64,000 nucleotides of DNA from VRUE01 sp035557635 (GTDB lineage: Bacteria > Actinomycetota > Thermoleophilia > Solirubrobacterales > 70-9). This document shows, piece by piece, positions 1-7,847 of this stretch. The notes below the pieces were generated by a model. The model ran no database searches. It had not been told where the DNA came from and saw nothing but the letters and a program-made list of their open reading frames with translations. Position 1 is the first letter of the stretch. Every line of letters begins with the position of its first letter. The DNA lies in NCBI GenBank assembly GCA_035557635.1, contig DATMDR010000017.1, positions 1-64,000 of the forward strand, given 5' to 3'. The position numbers and the translations under genes are program-made.

Positions 1-142
1 CGGTGATGTGCATCGCCGAGACCAGCACCATCCCCTCCGCGATCCCGGCCTCGTCGACCGCCGCCTGCACCTCCTCGGTGATCCGGATCAGCTCCCGACG
101 CTCGCTCGTCTCGAAGGTCATGTAGGCGGTGTGTGACTTCAC
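1..142 (-). CDS. YjbQ/UPF0047 family protein, N-terminal fragment
   Basis: The first 47 residues of a minus-strand gene that runs off the left edge. It starts at a GTG with an AAAGGAG ribosome site 6 bases upstream. The N-terminus reads KSHTAYMTFETSERRELI and continues with ITEEVQAAVDEAG, matching the start of the YjbQ (UPF0047) family. These are small beta-barrel proteins linked in some bacteria to secondary thiamine-phosphate synthase activity. The active-site half lies outside the window, so the function is by family only. Confidence 0.8.
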   Translation of the reverse strand, partial: MKSHTAYMTFETSERRELIRITEEVQAAVDEAGIAEGMVLVSAMHIT

Positions 143-221
143 TGGGGCTCCTTTCGCGGCTTTCTACCTGCGACCGTAATAAACCCGAGTCCGGCCGCTC
201 CTAGACTTTCGGTGGGACGCC

Positions 222-998
222 ATGCGACGAATCCTTGCCTCCATCGCCTTCGCGACCGCCACCGTGCTCGGGGCCGCCGCCGCTCAGGGCGAGCAGGCCC
301 AGGAGGGCAACCTGCGGGTCTCCTTCGACGGCCGTCTCGCGCCGAAGGCGCTGCCCCGTGATCGCCCAGCCCCGGTGACGGCCTACCTCGAGACCTCGAT
401 CCGCACCGTCGACGGCAGCAGCCCGCCGCCCCTCCGCCGCATCTCGATCGCGGTCAACCGCCACGGCCTGGTCTCCTTCGCCGGCCTGCCGACCTGCGAC
501 CCAGTGGCGCTTTCCCAGACAACGACCGAGGCGGCGCTGGATCGCTGCCGCCCGGCGCTGATCGGACGAGGGCGCTTCGCCGCCGACGTGGCCTTCCCCG
601 GCAACCCACGCCTTCCCGCGCAGGGAAAGGCGCTGATCTTCAACGGCCGCTCTCGGGGGAGGCCGGCGGCGTTCCTCCACATCTTCAGCTCGAACCCGGT
701 TCGCATCACCTTCGTGCTCCCGTTCGAGATCAAGCGCCGGCCGCAGGGACAGTTCGGCACGGTGTTCTCGGCGCGGATCCCGCCGATCGCGGCGGACACC
801 GGCTACATCACCGACATCGAGCTGACGGTCGGGCGCGAGTACCGCCACCGCGGCATCCCGCGCAGCTTCCTCAGCGCGAGCTGCGCCGCACCACCCGGCT
901 TCCAGATCGGCTTCTTCACCCTGGCCCGCACGACCTTCTCCTTCGCCGACGGCAGGACGCTCACCACCGAGATCGCGCGCGACTGCCGGGTGCGCTAG
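222..998 (+). CDS. Secreted protein of unknown function
   Basis: A 258-residue protein with a clear signal peptide: MRRILASIAFATATVLGAAAA, then a small-residue cleavage region around residue 22. The mature part is beta-rich with scattered cysteines (CDP near residue 90, CRP near 106, CAAPPG near 222, a C-terminal CRVR), so disulfides in an exported protein are plausible. I recognise no domain. The ATG at 222 has only a weak GGTGGGA upstream. It is divergent from the YjbQ gene and about 10 bases from the convergent metallopeptidase gene. Proteins of this look are common in Thermoleophilia, which is an impression from memory. Confidence 0.7.
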   Translation: MRRILASIAFATATVLGAAAAQGEQAQEGNLRVSFDGRLAPKALPRDRPAPVTAYLETSIRTVDGSSPPPLRRISIAVNRHGLVSFAGLPTCDPVALSQTTTEAALDRCRPALIGRGRFAADVAFPGNPRLPAQGKALIFNGRSRGRPAAFLHIFSSNPVRITFVLPFEIKRRPQGQFGTVFSARIPPIAADTGYITDIELTVGREYRHRGIPRSFLSASCAAPPGFQIGFFTLARTTFSFADGRTLTTEIARDCRVR

Positions 999-1008
999 CC
1001 GGGCCGGT

Positions 1009-1338
1009 TCAGAGTCCGAGTCCGCCCACCCCCGGCTCGTCCCAGCCGAGATGGTGGGCGAGCTCGTGGCGCAACGTGCGCTCGACCTGCTTCGCGAGCA
1101 GGTCGCGGTCGTGGCCGAAGTCGCGCACCAGCGTGTCTCGGTAGATCACGATCCTGTCCTCGTAGCGTTCCTGCGCCACCCCGTCGCCGAAGTAGTGACC
1201 GTAGGCGTGGGCCTCGGTGCCGAGATCGGAGATGACCACGGCGACTTTCCCGAGCAGTTGCTGGAACTGCTCGGGCAGGGCGTCGATCGCGTCGGCGACC
1301 ATGGCCTCGAACTCGTCCATCGCCTCGTCGTCGGTCAC
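1009..1338 (-). CDS. Zincin-like metallopeptidase (PF06262-type)
   Basis: A small protein ending in a zinc-protease motif: LRHELAHHLGWDEPG, that is HExxH followed by the extra H and E typical of the PF06262 zincin-like family. The body (LPEQFQQLLGKVAVVISD, then YEDRIVIYRDTLVRDFG) fits the family pattern throughout. The reading frame is open to 1410, but the family begins near TDDEAMDEFEAMVADAIDALP, so I chose the GTG at 1338; an ATG at 1320 is an alternative. No strong ribosome site marks either. The substrate is unknown. It is convergent with the secreted protein gene and divergent from the GGDEF/HD-GYP gene. Confidence 0.8.
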   Translation of the reverse strand: MTDDEAMDEFEAMVADAIDALPEQFQQLLGKVAVVISDLGTEAHAYGHYFGDGVAQERYEDRIVIYRDTLVRDFGHDRDLLAKQVERTLRHELAHHLGWDEPGVGGLGL

Positions 1339-1410
1339 CCGCAAAGCATGACTGGTCACCGGCTTGCAATTTCGCGCCGCGGTTAGACCAATCGTCCGCA
1401 TCCCTTGCAA

Positions 1411-1442
1411 AAGAAGGAGGGAGCGAGGATGAACCGTTAGTG
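1411..1442 (+). promoter_or_regulatory. Strong Shine-Dalgarno serving a three-codon ORF that overlaps the next start
   Basis: AAGGAGG at 1414-1420 lies 8 bases before an ATG at 1429 that opens only M-N-R-stop (1429-1440). The stop TAG overlaps the GTG start of the following gene at 1440-1442 (TAGTG). The ribosome site is 19 bases from that GTG, too far for direct use, so translation of the downstream gene may depend on termination and restart at this junction. Confidence 0.5.
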
Positions 1443-2732
1443 GCGAGGGCGATCGAGTGGCTACGGCTGGAAGCGACCGGCGTGATCGGGCCGCGGGGCT
1501 GGCGGTCCCTGCTCGCGCCGCTCGTCTTCGTCGCCGCGGCCGTGGCGCTGCTGGTCTACGACCACGTCAACGAGCGCATTCCCGCGCTGATCTTCTGGCT
1601 GGCCCTGGGCCTAGTCGTCACCGTCTTCGCGCGGACGCTGGAAACGAACCGCAGGCAGAGCCTGGCGCTGGAGCGGCGCGACCTCGAAGCCTTCAGCGAC
1701 CGGGTCACGGGCCTGCCCAACCGGCACACGCTGCACGCGCACGTCGAAGCGGCGCTCGCGGCGCCGCTGGAGGCTTCGCGTGTTCTCGTGCTGCTCGAGG
1801 TGGAGGAGCTGCAGGCATACGGCGACAGCCATGGATACGCGGCAGCGGAGGAGCTGCTGGGGAAGATCGCGCGACACCTGACGGTCGACGTCGAGCCGCT
1901 GGGCGGCGCCGTCTACCGGTTCGACGAGCGCCGCTTCGCAGTGCTCGTACCGGCTGGTCAGCAGCAGCTCGGCGAGGTCGTCCTCCTCGCCACCGCCTCC
2001 CTCCGCGCCGAGGACCAGGACACGCCGATCGGCCGCACTTACGGGGAGGTCGCGATCCCACGCGAGGCCGGCGACGCCGAGACCGCCTTCCAGGTCGCCT
2101 GCCAGCGGCTCGCCGTGCACAAGCAGGGCCACCAGCACTCGGCGCGGCGTCAGGCCCACGCGGTCCTGGTCGCCGCCCTCAGCGCTCACCGCTCGGAGCT
2201 GCGCGATCACCTGCGCACCGTCGCCTACCGGGCGATCGAGCTGGGGCGCCAGCTTGGCCTGAGCCGCGAGGAGATCGACGACGTCGCCCTCGCCGCCGAG
2301 CTGCAGGACGTCGGCCTGCTCGCCGTGCCCGAGGCGATCCTGGAGAAAGAAGGGCCGTTGGACGAGGCGGAGACCGCAATGCTCCACCGTCACCCGCTCG
2401 AGGGCGAGAGGATGATCGCCGCCGCCCCCGACCTGGCGCCGGTGGCGAGGCTCGTGAGGTCGAGCTATGAGCGCTGCGACGGCAGCGGCTACCCCGACGG
2501 CCTCACCATCGACGCGATCCCCCCTGGCTCCCGCATCATCGCCGTCGCCGTCGCCTACGCCGCCCTCACCTCGAACCGCCCCTACCGCGAGGCCCTTTCC
2601 TCGACCGAGGCCCTAGCCGAGCTCCGCCGCTGCGCCGGCACCCAGTTCGACCCTCAGGTGGTGGAGGCGCTGGCGGCCGACTTGGTCGCAGAGGCTGCAC
2701 CGGCCTCCAAACCTGTCTCGATCGTCGGCTAG
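1440..2732 (+). CDS. Membrane protein with degenerate GGDEF and degenerate HD-GYP domains
   Basis: 430 residues. Two membrane helices at about 23-40 and 47-65 are followed by a GGDEF-like domain (DRVTGLPNRHTL at 87-98) whose signature site reads FDERR (161-165), so diguanylate cyclase activity is not expected. From about 255 there is an HD-GYP domain. The GYP part is kept (DGSGYPDG, 347-354), but the metal-binding HD is QD (289-290), the usual HHE is SYE (342-344), and the later VAD is VAY. It therefore looks like a c-di-GMP-type architecture that has lost both catalytic centres, perhaps a sensor or binding protein. The start is the GTG at 1440, coupled to the mini-ORF upstream. Confidence 0.8.
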   Translation: MARAIEWLRLEATGVIGPRGWRSLLAPLVFVAAAVALLVYDHVNERIPALIFWLALGLVVTVFARTLETNRRQSLALERRDLEAFSDRVTGLPNRHTLHAHVEAALAAPLEASRVLVLLEVEELQAYGDSHGYAAAEELLGKIARHLTVDVEPLGGAVYRFDERRFAVLVPAGQQQLGEVVLLATASLRAEDQDTPIGRTYGEVAIPREAGDAETAFQVACQRLAVHKQGHQHSARRQAHAVLVAALSAHRSELRDHLRTVAYRAIELGRQLGLSREEIDDVALAAELQDVGLLAVPEAILEKEGPLDEAETAMLHRHPLEGERMIAAAPDLAPVARLVRSSYERCDGSGYPDGLTIDAIPPGSRIIAVAVAYAALTSNRPYREALSSTEALAELRRCAGTQFDPQVVEALAADLVAEAAPASKPVSIVG

Positions 2733-2929
2733 ACCGTACGTATTGCCTCTAGCGGCACTGCGTCCGCGGCAGTGAGGGCTCCCAGCAGCGTTCTGAGCAG
2801 GAGATCGCGCGACTCGTTTCGAGAAAGGTCACGGTGCTCGATCCAGTCGAGGCAGGCACCGTCCATGAACCAAACCGGTGACTCTGAAACCAAGGCAAAT
2901 CGAAATAGGATTCTTGAGACCGTGTTCGT
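2729..2929 (-). pseudogene. TetR-family regulator, C-terminal remnant
   Basis: Reading the minus strand in the same frame as the reverse transcriptase, directly after its stop codon, gives an open stretch containing ALVSESPVWFMDGACLDW and then IEHRDLSRNESRDLLLRTLL, ending at a TAG (2731-2729). This is the ligand-binding-domain tail typical of TetR/AcrR regulators. No DNA-binding half is present here or upstream of the reverse transcriptase. The regulator appears to have been cut, with the RT gene now where its first two thirds would have been. The stop overlaps the convergent stop of the HD-GYP gene. The family call rests on a short tail. Confidence 0.55.
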
Positions 2930-5818
2930 TCAACTGGTGCCGACCCCGGGATCACCTTGCCAAGTAGGGGGAAAGGGCTTGTAATCCTTCAGTGTGATCC
3001 CATCGAGGGGAGGGATAACGGTCGCCTCTTCGGGTTCCTTCTGAGCGATTTGGGCGGCGACGATAGGTGTCATATCAATCCTCTTGGTGATCAGTACCGG
3101 GTGCCCAGACCCGTGGACGGAGGCGACCTCCGCCATCTCGCTCGAGGTCGGGCGGGTGATCCGCGTCCCCGGGTAGGTGCCAGTGTTGACGCAGACCGCG
3201 AGGCAGTAATTGTCGCGGGTGGTCGCGTCCTGGACCGCGTCGAAGTAGCGCCAGTCATGGTTCAGCGAAGAAACCGTGACCAAGTCGGCCTTGAAACGCA
3301 GCTCTTGGCGCACGCCCACGTCGGCGAACTCGAAGCAGATCAAGGAGCCGAAGCGGATCCCGCGCCAGTTGTAGACAGAGACTTCTTCGCTCGGCGTCGC
3401 CGCCACCGCCCCGTGTTCGCCAAGCAACTTCTCCTCTTCGGGGCTGAGGAAGTGCTTCTGCCGCGCCGGCGGCACCAGGCAGGCGCGGTGGCCGCCGGCG
3501 TCGACGATCGGGATCCCGGTCCAAAGCGAGTTGCGATAGACGCTGGAGATCACTTCCGGCGCCTGCCCAGCGATTACCAGCATCCGCTCCTGCCGTGAGC
3601 GTTGGAAGAGCTCGGGCAGCTGCTGGGCGACAACCGACCACTCGGGCAAGACGAGGAAGCGGGCGCGGCTAACCGCGGCAGCGTCGAGGATCGTGCTTAG
3701 GTCGGCGCGCGACTTCTTGAAGACCCGGCCGAGCCCGCTCCAGTCTTCGGCGAGGAGCAGCTTCAGCTGTTTCTCGTTGACCTCAAGACTCGGCATCCCC
3801 ACCGTCAGCATCTGCTGGTAGCCGTTCCCTATGTAGTGGTTATCGAGATCGAGGTGTTTGCGCGCCACGCCCTGCAGCTGGGCGACGAGGCTGGCCTGCA
3901 TCAGCGGCTGCGCGCCGAGGACCCTGAAGGCGAGCTCGAGCCAGTCCTCGCGCCCTAGGCCCGCCCAGAGGTGAATCGCGAGGCAGCTCTCGTGCAGGGG
4001 AATGAAGCGGACCGCGCGCTCGACCGCCGCGGCGAGCTGCTCGGCGGCATCCTCGGAGAACTGACGCGACCACTCGATGAAATCCCCGAAGGCGCCCTTG
4101 CCGATCAGGCGCCCGGGCCAGTCGGTGAACTCAGCCAGCGGCGCCGCGACCAGCGAGCTCGGCAGCAGGCGCCGCTCCCTGATCCGCATCGCGTGTTCGA
4201 TCGTCGTCTTCGTGCTCGCCGGCTCGGCCGGCAGATCGATCTCCGGCATCGCGTCGAGCAGCGCCGCGCGTTCACCCTTATCAGTGGCGACGGCGATCGC
4301 TTGGGCCAGCGATTGGACCCAGGAGGCTCGCAGTCCGAAATCGAGCGCTTCGCGTGCCTTCTTATTCGCACCGCTCGGCATCCGCAGCGCTTCGATCACC
4401 GCCCGCAGCTCGGCGGTCAGCACCTCCACCTCCTCGATCCCCTTGGTGACGATCGCGATCACCAAGAGCTCGCGCCAGTAGGGCTGTAGTGCCAGCAGGT
4501 GGCCGTGGTCCAAGCCACGGCGCAACTGCTCGTAGCGCGCCTGCAGCTCCTCCGGGGTCAGCCCGACCCGGATCTCGCCGACCAGCTCGCGAATGTCGTT
4601 GACGAGTTGCTGGGGGACCGCGGCGCGCTGGCCAGGCAGCCGCAGGACTGTCGTCACCGGCGTCCCGCCCCACTCCGGCTCAGGGTCGCTTTCTAGATAG
4701 GGGTCCCAGTCGCCGGCGGCGAACTGTCCGATCAGTGCCGCCAGCCCGCCCGCCGCCGGCTCCTGCGCCCCCTCTTCGCGACGGCTGTAGGTGATCTCGC
4801 ACTTCTCGATGTTGAGCTGCAACCTCGCGATCCCCTGCAGCGAGTCAGCCTGCAGCTTGTGCGGGGCGGCCTCCCCGCAGAGCCCGAGCCGGGCGAGGTA
4901 GGCAGCGGGGCCCTCTTCGATCTCGGGAAGCGCCGGCGTCATCACAATCACGTCGTCGGCGTAGGCGGCAGCGCCCAGCACCTCCTCGTTTGCCTCGATC
5001 TCGTCGATCACCAGCGCCATCACCATGTTCGCCAAGAGCTGCGAGGAGGGCGGACCAACCGGCAAGGGCGAGTCCCCTTCGTAGCCGAGGTCGGCGCGAC
5101 GCGGCGCGATCTCCGCGCACCGCTCCGCGCAGCGCTGATGCAGGGCCTCGAGCAGAGTGGTCAGCACCCTCGCATGGCGCGTCTGCGGCGCCCTGGCACC
5201 GCGCGAGGCAAAGAAGCGGTTGAGGATCTGTCGCGGACCGGCGTCGATCGAGTAATAGAAGGCCCTGACGTCGACTTTGTTCGCCGCCAAGGTGACACCA
5301 GGGCTCGCCTCAGCGACCTCGCCCGGGAACTCGAGCCAACTGCCGAAGCCTGAGCTGCTCAGCATCCTGCCCTCGGAGTCGGGGTCCTTGAGGAACTTTG
5401 GGTGGGTGCGGTAGCCCTTGACCCCGTCGCCGAGCAAGGGGTCGACCGAGCGCGACATCGTGATCGTCCAGAGGATCGAGACCAACCACCAGAAGAGTGG
5501 TGCCTGCAAGAACGCGTGGACGCTCTCAATCCCGGCGACCAGCTTGCCTTGCTCGGCCACGAGGTGTGGCCCGCGGGGGACCAGGCCAATTTTGACCCCC
5601 CGCATTGCTGCCCGGCCCGGGCCCTCTAGCCACTCGCGAGGATCGATCACGCCGTCGAGCAGCTGAACAAGCTGCCGATGACGCGCCGGCCTGAGGTCGA
5701 GCGCCGCGCGGGAAGAGACGAAGGGATTGTGGCGGTTTTGAAACGAGAAGCGCCCGAGGTGATCGATCCCCGCCCGGACCAGCTCCTCGCTGTCGCTGAA
5801 GATCTTGGCCTCCGCCAC
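2930..5818 (-). CDS. Reverse transcriptase-nitrilase fusion, DRT type 1-like (UG/Abi class) defence protein
   Basis: 962 residues. Residues about 125-340 form a reverse transcriptase: KVDVRAFYYSI with metal-ligand D183, LPVGPPSSQLLAN at 252-264, and the catalytic box AAYADDVIVM with YADD at 286-289. A long helical linker (about 390-700) leads to a C-terminal nitrilase (carbon-nitrogen hydrolase) domain with an apparently complete triad: E726 in LPEWS, K788 in RQKHF, C828 in LICFEF. No maturase, HNH or retron features are seen. RT-nitrilase fusions define the UG1/UG5-type 'unknown group' RTs, and UG1 is the antiphage system DRT type 1; which group this is needs phylogeny. A hydrophobic stretch at about 104-119 could touch membrane. 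The GTG at 5818 is the first in-frame start, with a weak GAGAG upstream. It sits between a tRNA and a broken tetR, typical of a defence island. Confidence 0.88.
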   Translation of the reverse strand: MAEAKIFSDSEELVRAGIDHLGRFSFQNRHNPFVSSRAALDLRPARHRQLVQLLDGVIDPREWLEGPGRAAMRGVKIGLVPRGPHLVAEQGKLVAGIESVHAFLQAPLFWWLVSILWTITMSRSVDPLLGDGVKGYRTHPKFLKDPDSEGRMLSSSGFGSWLEFPGEVAEASPGVTLAANKVDVRAFYYSIDAGPRQILNRFFASRGARAPQTRHARVLTTLLEALHQRCAERCAEIAPRRADLGYEGDSPLPVGPPSSQLLANMVMALVIDEIEANEEVLGAAAYADDVIVMTPALPEIEEGPAAYLARLGLCGEAAPHKLQADSLQGIARLQLNIEKCEITYSRREEGAQEPAAGGLAALIGQFAAGDWDPYLESDPEPEWGGTPVTTVLRLPGQRAAVPQQLVNDIRELVGEIRVGLTPEELQARYEQLRRGLDHGHLLALQPYWRELLVIAIVTKGIEEVEVLTAELRAVIEALRMPSGANKKAREALDFGLRASWVQSLAQAIAVATDKGERAALLDAMPEIDLPAEPASTKTTIEHAMRIRERRLLPSSLVAAPLAEFTDWPGRLIGKGAFGDFIEWSRQFSEDAAEQLAAAVERAVRFIPLHESCLAIHLWAGLGREDWLELAFRVLGAQPLMQASLVAQLQGVARKHLDLDNHYIGNGYQQMLTVGMPSLEVNEKQLKLLLAEDWSGLGRVFKKSRADLSTILDAAAVSRARFLVLPEWSVVAQQLPELFQRSRQERMLVIAGQAPEVISSVYRNSLWTGIPIVDAGGHRACLVPPARQKHFLSPEEEKLLGEHGAVAATPSEEVSVYNWRGIRFGSLICFEFADVGVRQELRFKADLVTVSSLNHDWRYFDAVQDATTRDNYCLAVCVNTGTYPGTRITRPTSSEMAEVASVHGSGHPVLITKRIDMTPIVAAQIAQKEPEEATVIPPLDGITLKDYKPFPPTWQGDPGVGTS

Positions 5819-6176
5819 CGCTGGAATCTCTCAGAGCGAACGGATGCCACCCGTCACCACGCGTTTGCGTAAGGAGAGGATCAAATTGGGGGGCGTGAAA
5901 CCTCACCGCACGTCCCTGCCGCGAGTCACCGACTTCGTCCGGCAGCTCATCGATTCCTCGAAGGGCACCAGATGACTTTCACACTCCCATCCCGTAGCGC
6001 ATGCTCAGACTGCGCCCTGGTAGATGCTGCAAGCCTTCGCGCTGGTCGCCCTCGGGCGGCGTCAGCGCTGCGTTCAGGCCGGCCCGATCTGTTTCTGCTG
6101 CTGTCGGGCCCGTCCTGGCAACTGGTACTTCGCGTACCAAATCGAACCGCTCTCCTTGACCCCTTCCAGCGGTTCA
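5819..6176 (-). other. Hairpin-rich non-coding stretch between tRNA and the RT gene
   Basis: About 360 bases without a convincing gene. Four inverted repeats follow one another: 6040-6067 (CGCTG/CAGCG outside, CGCC/GGCG inside), 6081-6110 (GGCCCGA/TCGGGCC), 6124-6138 (GGTAC/GTACC, 5-base loop) and 6144-6175 (GAACCGCT/AGCGGTTC). Read on the minus strand this lies between the tRNA and the reverse transcriptase start, where several defence RTs carry a template or cofactor RNA. There is no T run after any stem, so simple terminators are not supported. ORFs across it are shadows of the tRNA or lack family features. Confidence 0.45.
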
Positions 6177-6250
6177 TGGGGCGGGAAGGACTCGAACCTT
6201 CGACCGACGGATTATGAGTCCGCTGCTCTAACCAGCTGAGCTACCGCCCC
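6177..6250 (-). tRNA. tRNA with anticodon CAT (Met elongator or Ile2)
   Basis: A complete 74-base cloverleaf on the minus strand: acceptor GGGGCGG/CCGCCCC with discriminator A, D arm GCTC/GAGC, anticodon stem GCGGA/TCCGT with loop CTCATAA, T arm GAAGG-TTCGAGT-CCTTC. No CCA is encoded. Position 1 pairs with 72, so it is not the initiator. CAT can mean elongator methionine, or isoleucine after lysidine modification; the sequence alone does not settle this. A second CAT tRNA lies at 60930. It is upstream of the RT gene on the same strand. Confidence 0.95.
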
Positions 6251-6295
6251 TCGACGGTCGAGCGTAGCGGGAGACGGGCGGGGTTTGGCGACTGC

Positions 6296-6670
6296 TCAGG
6301 GGCTGAACAGCTGGGCGAGGGAACGGCCGACGTCGGCGGGCTCTTCCTTGCCTTCGGCGGCTGCGGCGGCGCCTTCGGCGAGGGCTTTGGCGGCGTCGGC
6401 GACCTGATGGGAGCGGCCGCCGCGGATCAGGCCGGTCTTCTTCGCTTCGTCGAGGTCGGATTCCATCAGGCCGGCAAGCTCGGCGAGGCGGCGCAGGCCG
6501 ACGGCGCCGGCGGTGCCGCGCAGCGCGTGGGCCTCGGCCCGCATCGTCTCGAAGTCCGTCGTCTCGGTCGCGAGGCCGGCGGTGATCACGTCGCAGCGCC
6601 GTTTCGCCTCCTCGGCGAAGGCCTCGAGCAGCTTTTGTTTCTCGGCGTCGGGTGTCTTCTGCTCGCTCAT
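6296..6670 (-). CDS. Stand-alone HPt (histidine phosphotransfer) domain protein
   Basis: 124 residues starting at the ATG (6670) that overlaps the stop of the upstream lipoprotein gene by four bases (ATGA), so the two are translationally coupled. The helical core carries AEAHALRGTAGAVGLRRLAE, the HPt box in which H48 would accept phosphate from a response regulator or hybrid kinase, followed by AELAGLMESDL. The C-terminal tail is alanine-rich. No kinase or receiver is nearby, so its partner is unknown. Pairing an HPt protein with a thioredoxin-like lipoprotein is unusual. Confidence 0.75.
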   Translation of the reverse strand: MSEQKTPDAEKQKLLEAFAEEAKRRCDVITAGLATETTDFETMRAEAHALRGTAGAVGLRRLAELAGLMESDLDEAKKTGLIRGGRSHQVADAAKALAEGAAAAAEGKEEPADVGRSLAQLFSP

Positions 6671-7761
6671 TCCGCCGTCACTTCTTTCACGACACGGGTC
6701 AGCTCGTCGACGCCGAAGGCGCCCTCGAGGTCGGCCTGGACCTTCCCTTGGCGGTCGATCGCGAACAGCCACGGCTCGTTCGGCAGGCGGAAGGCGCGCA
6801 CCTGCGGCCGCACGTCCTTCTTCGGGTCGTTCTCGTTGAAGATCTCCATGTGGATGAACTCCGCTTTGTCCCCGTAGAGCTCCTTGACCTGCTCAGCGAT
6901 GTCTACCACCGGCCCGCAGACGCGGCTAGCGCAGAACTGGGGAGTGGCGAAGAGCAGGATTATCGGCTCCTTGCCGAGAACGTCCGCGTAGTCGACCTGG
7001 TTCTGGGTGTCCGGCGGGATGCGGGTCGTGATCTGGGAGAGATCGCCGCCGACGTCCTCCGCGGTGGGGGTGTGGATCCTCGGCGCCTGCTCGCCGGGCC
7101 TGGGCACCCCTTTGAACTTGCCGACCACGGTGCTGCCGACCAGCGCGCCGGTCACCTCGTCCCCGTCCTTGATCAGGGCGGCGATCCGCCACTCTCCCTC
7201 GCTGGGGAACTCGAAGTCGGCGACGTAGACGGCCTGGGCGGCATCCGGATCGTCGGTCGTCGTCCGCGCCCGGAAGGCCGGCTGCGTCTGAAGGCTCTCG
7301 ACCCGAGCAGGGAACGGGCCCACGGCGGGCTGGTCGAGGGCCGCTTCAGCGATCTTGCGATTGGCCGATTCCGGGGCGGCAGCGGGTTCTTTGCCGGCCG
7401 CTCCCTGTTTTTTCGGCATCCGGGCGAAGTAGAGCGCCACCTCGGCGTCGGTGACCTGCGAGCCGTCGCGACGGAAGACGCCAAACGGGAAGCGGTTGTC
7501 ACCGACGTAGAAGGCCTGGGCGGCCGGCGAGACCACCAGTTCGGAGGGCCCGTCGACCATCTCGGATTTGAGCACTTCGGCGAGCGACTTGCCGGCGGCG
7601 CTGGGGAAGGCGCTTTTCGGCGGCGCCGGGCGACTCTCGGCCGAACCCGACCCGGACGAGGTCGTGGAATCGGAATCGTCGCCGCAGCCGGCGAAGAACG
7701 CGGCGGCGGCAAGCAGGCAGACGGGTGCCACGAGGGCTCTGCGGAGGCGCATCGCCGCCAT
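6667..7761 (-). CDS. Thioredoxin-like lipoprotein
   Basis: 364 residues with a lipoprotein signal peptide: LLAAAAFFAGC places the lipid-attached cysteine at residue 26, followed by a Ser/Gly-rich linker. The middle part has no recognised domain. The C-terminal ~110 residues look like a thioredoxin/TlpA fold: EPIILLFATPQFCASRVCGP, then a redox-fold pattern through IHMEIFNENDP and PWLFAIDRQGKV. The two cysteines (277, 282) are spaced CX4C rather than the CXXC of active thioredoxins, so metal binding or a structural role is possible. It heads a two-gene unit with the HPt gene. Confidence 0.72.
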   Translation of the reverse strand: MAAMRLRRALVAPVCLLAAAAFFAGCGDDSDSTTSSGSGSAESRPAPPKSAFPSAAGKSLAEVLKSEMVDGPSELVVSPAAQAFYVGDNRFPFGVFRRDGSQVTDAEVALYFARMPKKQGAAGKEPAAAPESANRKIAEAALDQPAVGPFPARVESLQTQPAFRARTTTDDPDAAQAVYVADFEFPSEGEWRIAALIKDGDEVTGALVGSTVVGKFKGVPRPGEQAPRIHTPTAEDVGGDLSQITTRIPPDTQNQVDYADVLGKEPIILLFATPQFCASRVCGPVVDIAEQVKELYGDKAEFIHMEIFNENDPKKDVRPQVRAFRLPNEPWLFAIDRQGKVQADLEGAFGVDELTRVVKEVTAE

Positions 7762-7847
7762 GTTATTGCGGCGCGGCGCCTCATTCCGCCCCGCCCCGCG
7801 CCCACGGGTAGGGTGCGCGTCAGGCTGGGAGAGCGAAAGGAGCGAAA

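Noticed and set aside
2930..5818. Reading the reverse transcriptase as a group II intron protein, retron or DGR component
   Set aside because: No maturase X or HNH part, no retron VTG-type region or msr/msd recognised next to it, no template/variable repeat; the C-terminal nitrilase domain points to the UG/Abi class.
5972..6239. Plus-strand reading frames across the tRNA ending in GREGLEPSTDGL or GGKDSNLRPTDYESAALTS
   Set aside because: These are the well-known artefact of translating the antisense strand of a tRNA; no ribosome site and no upstream coding signal.
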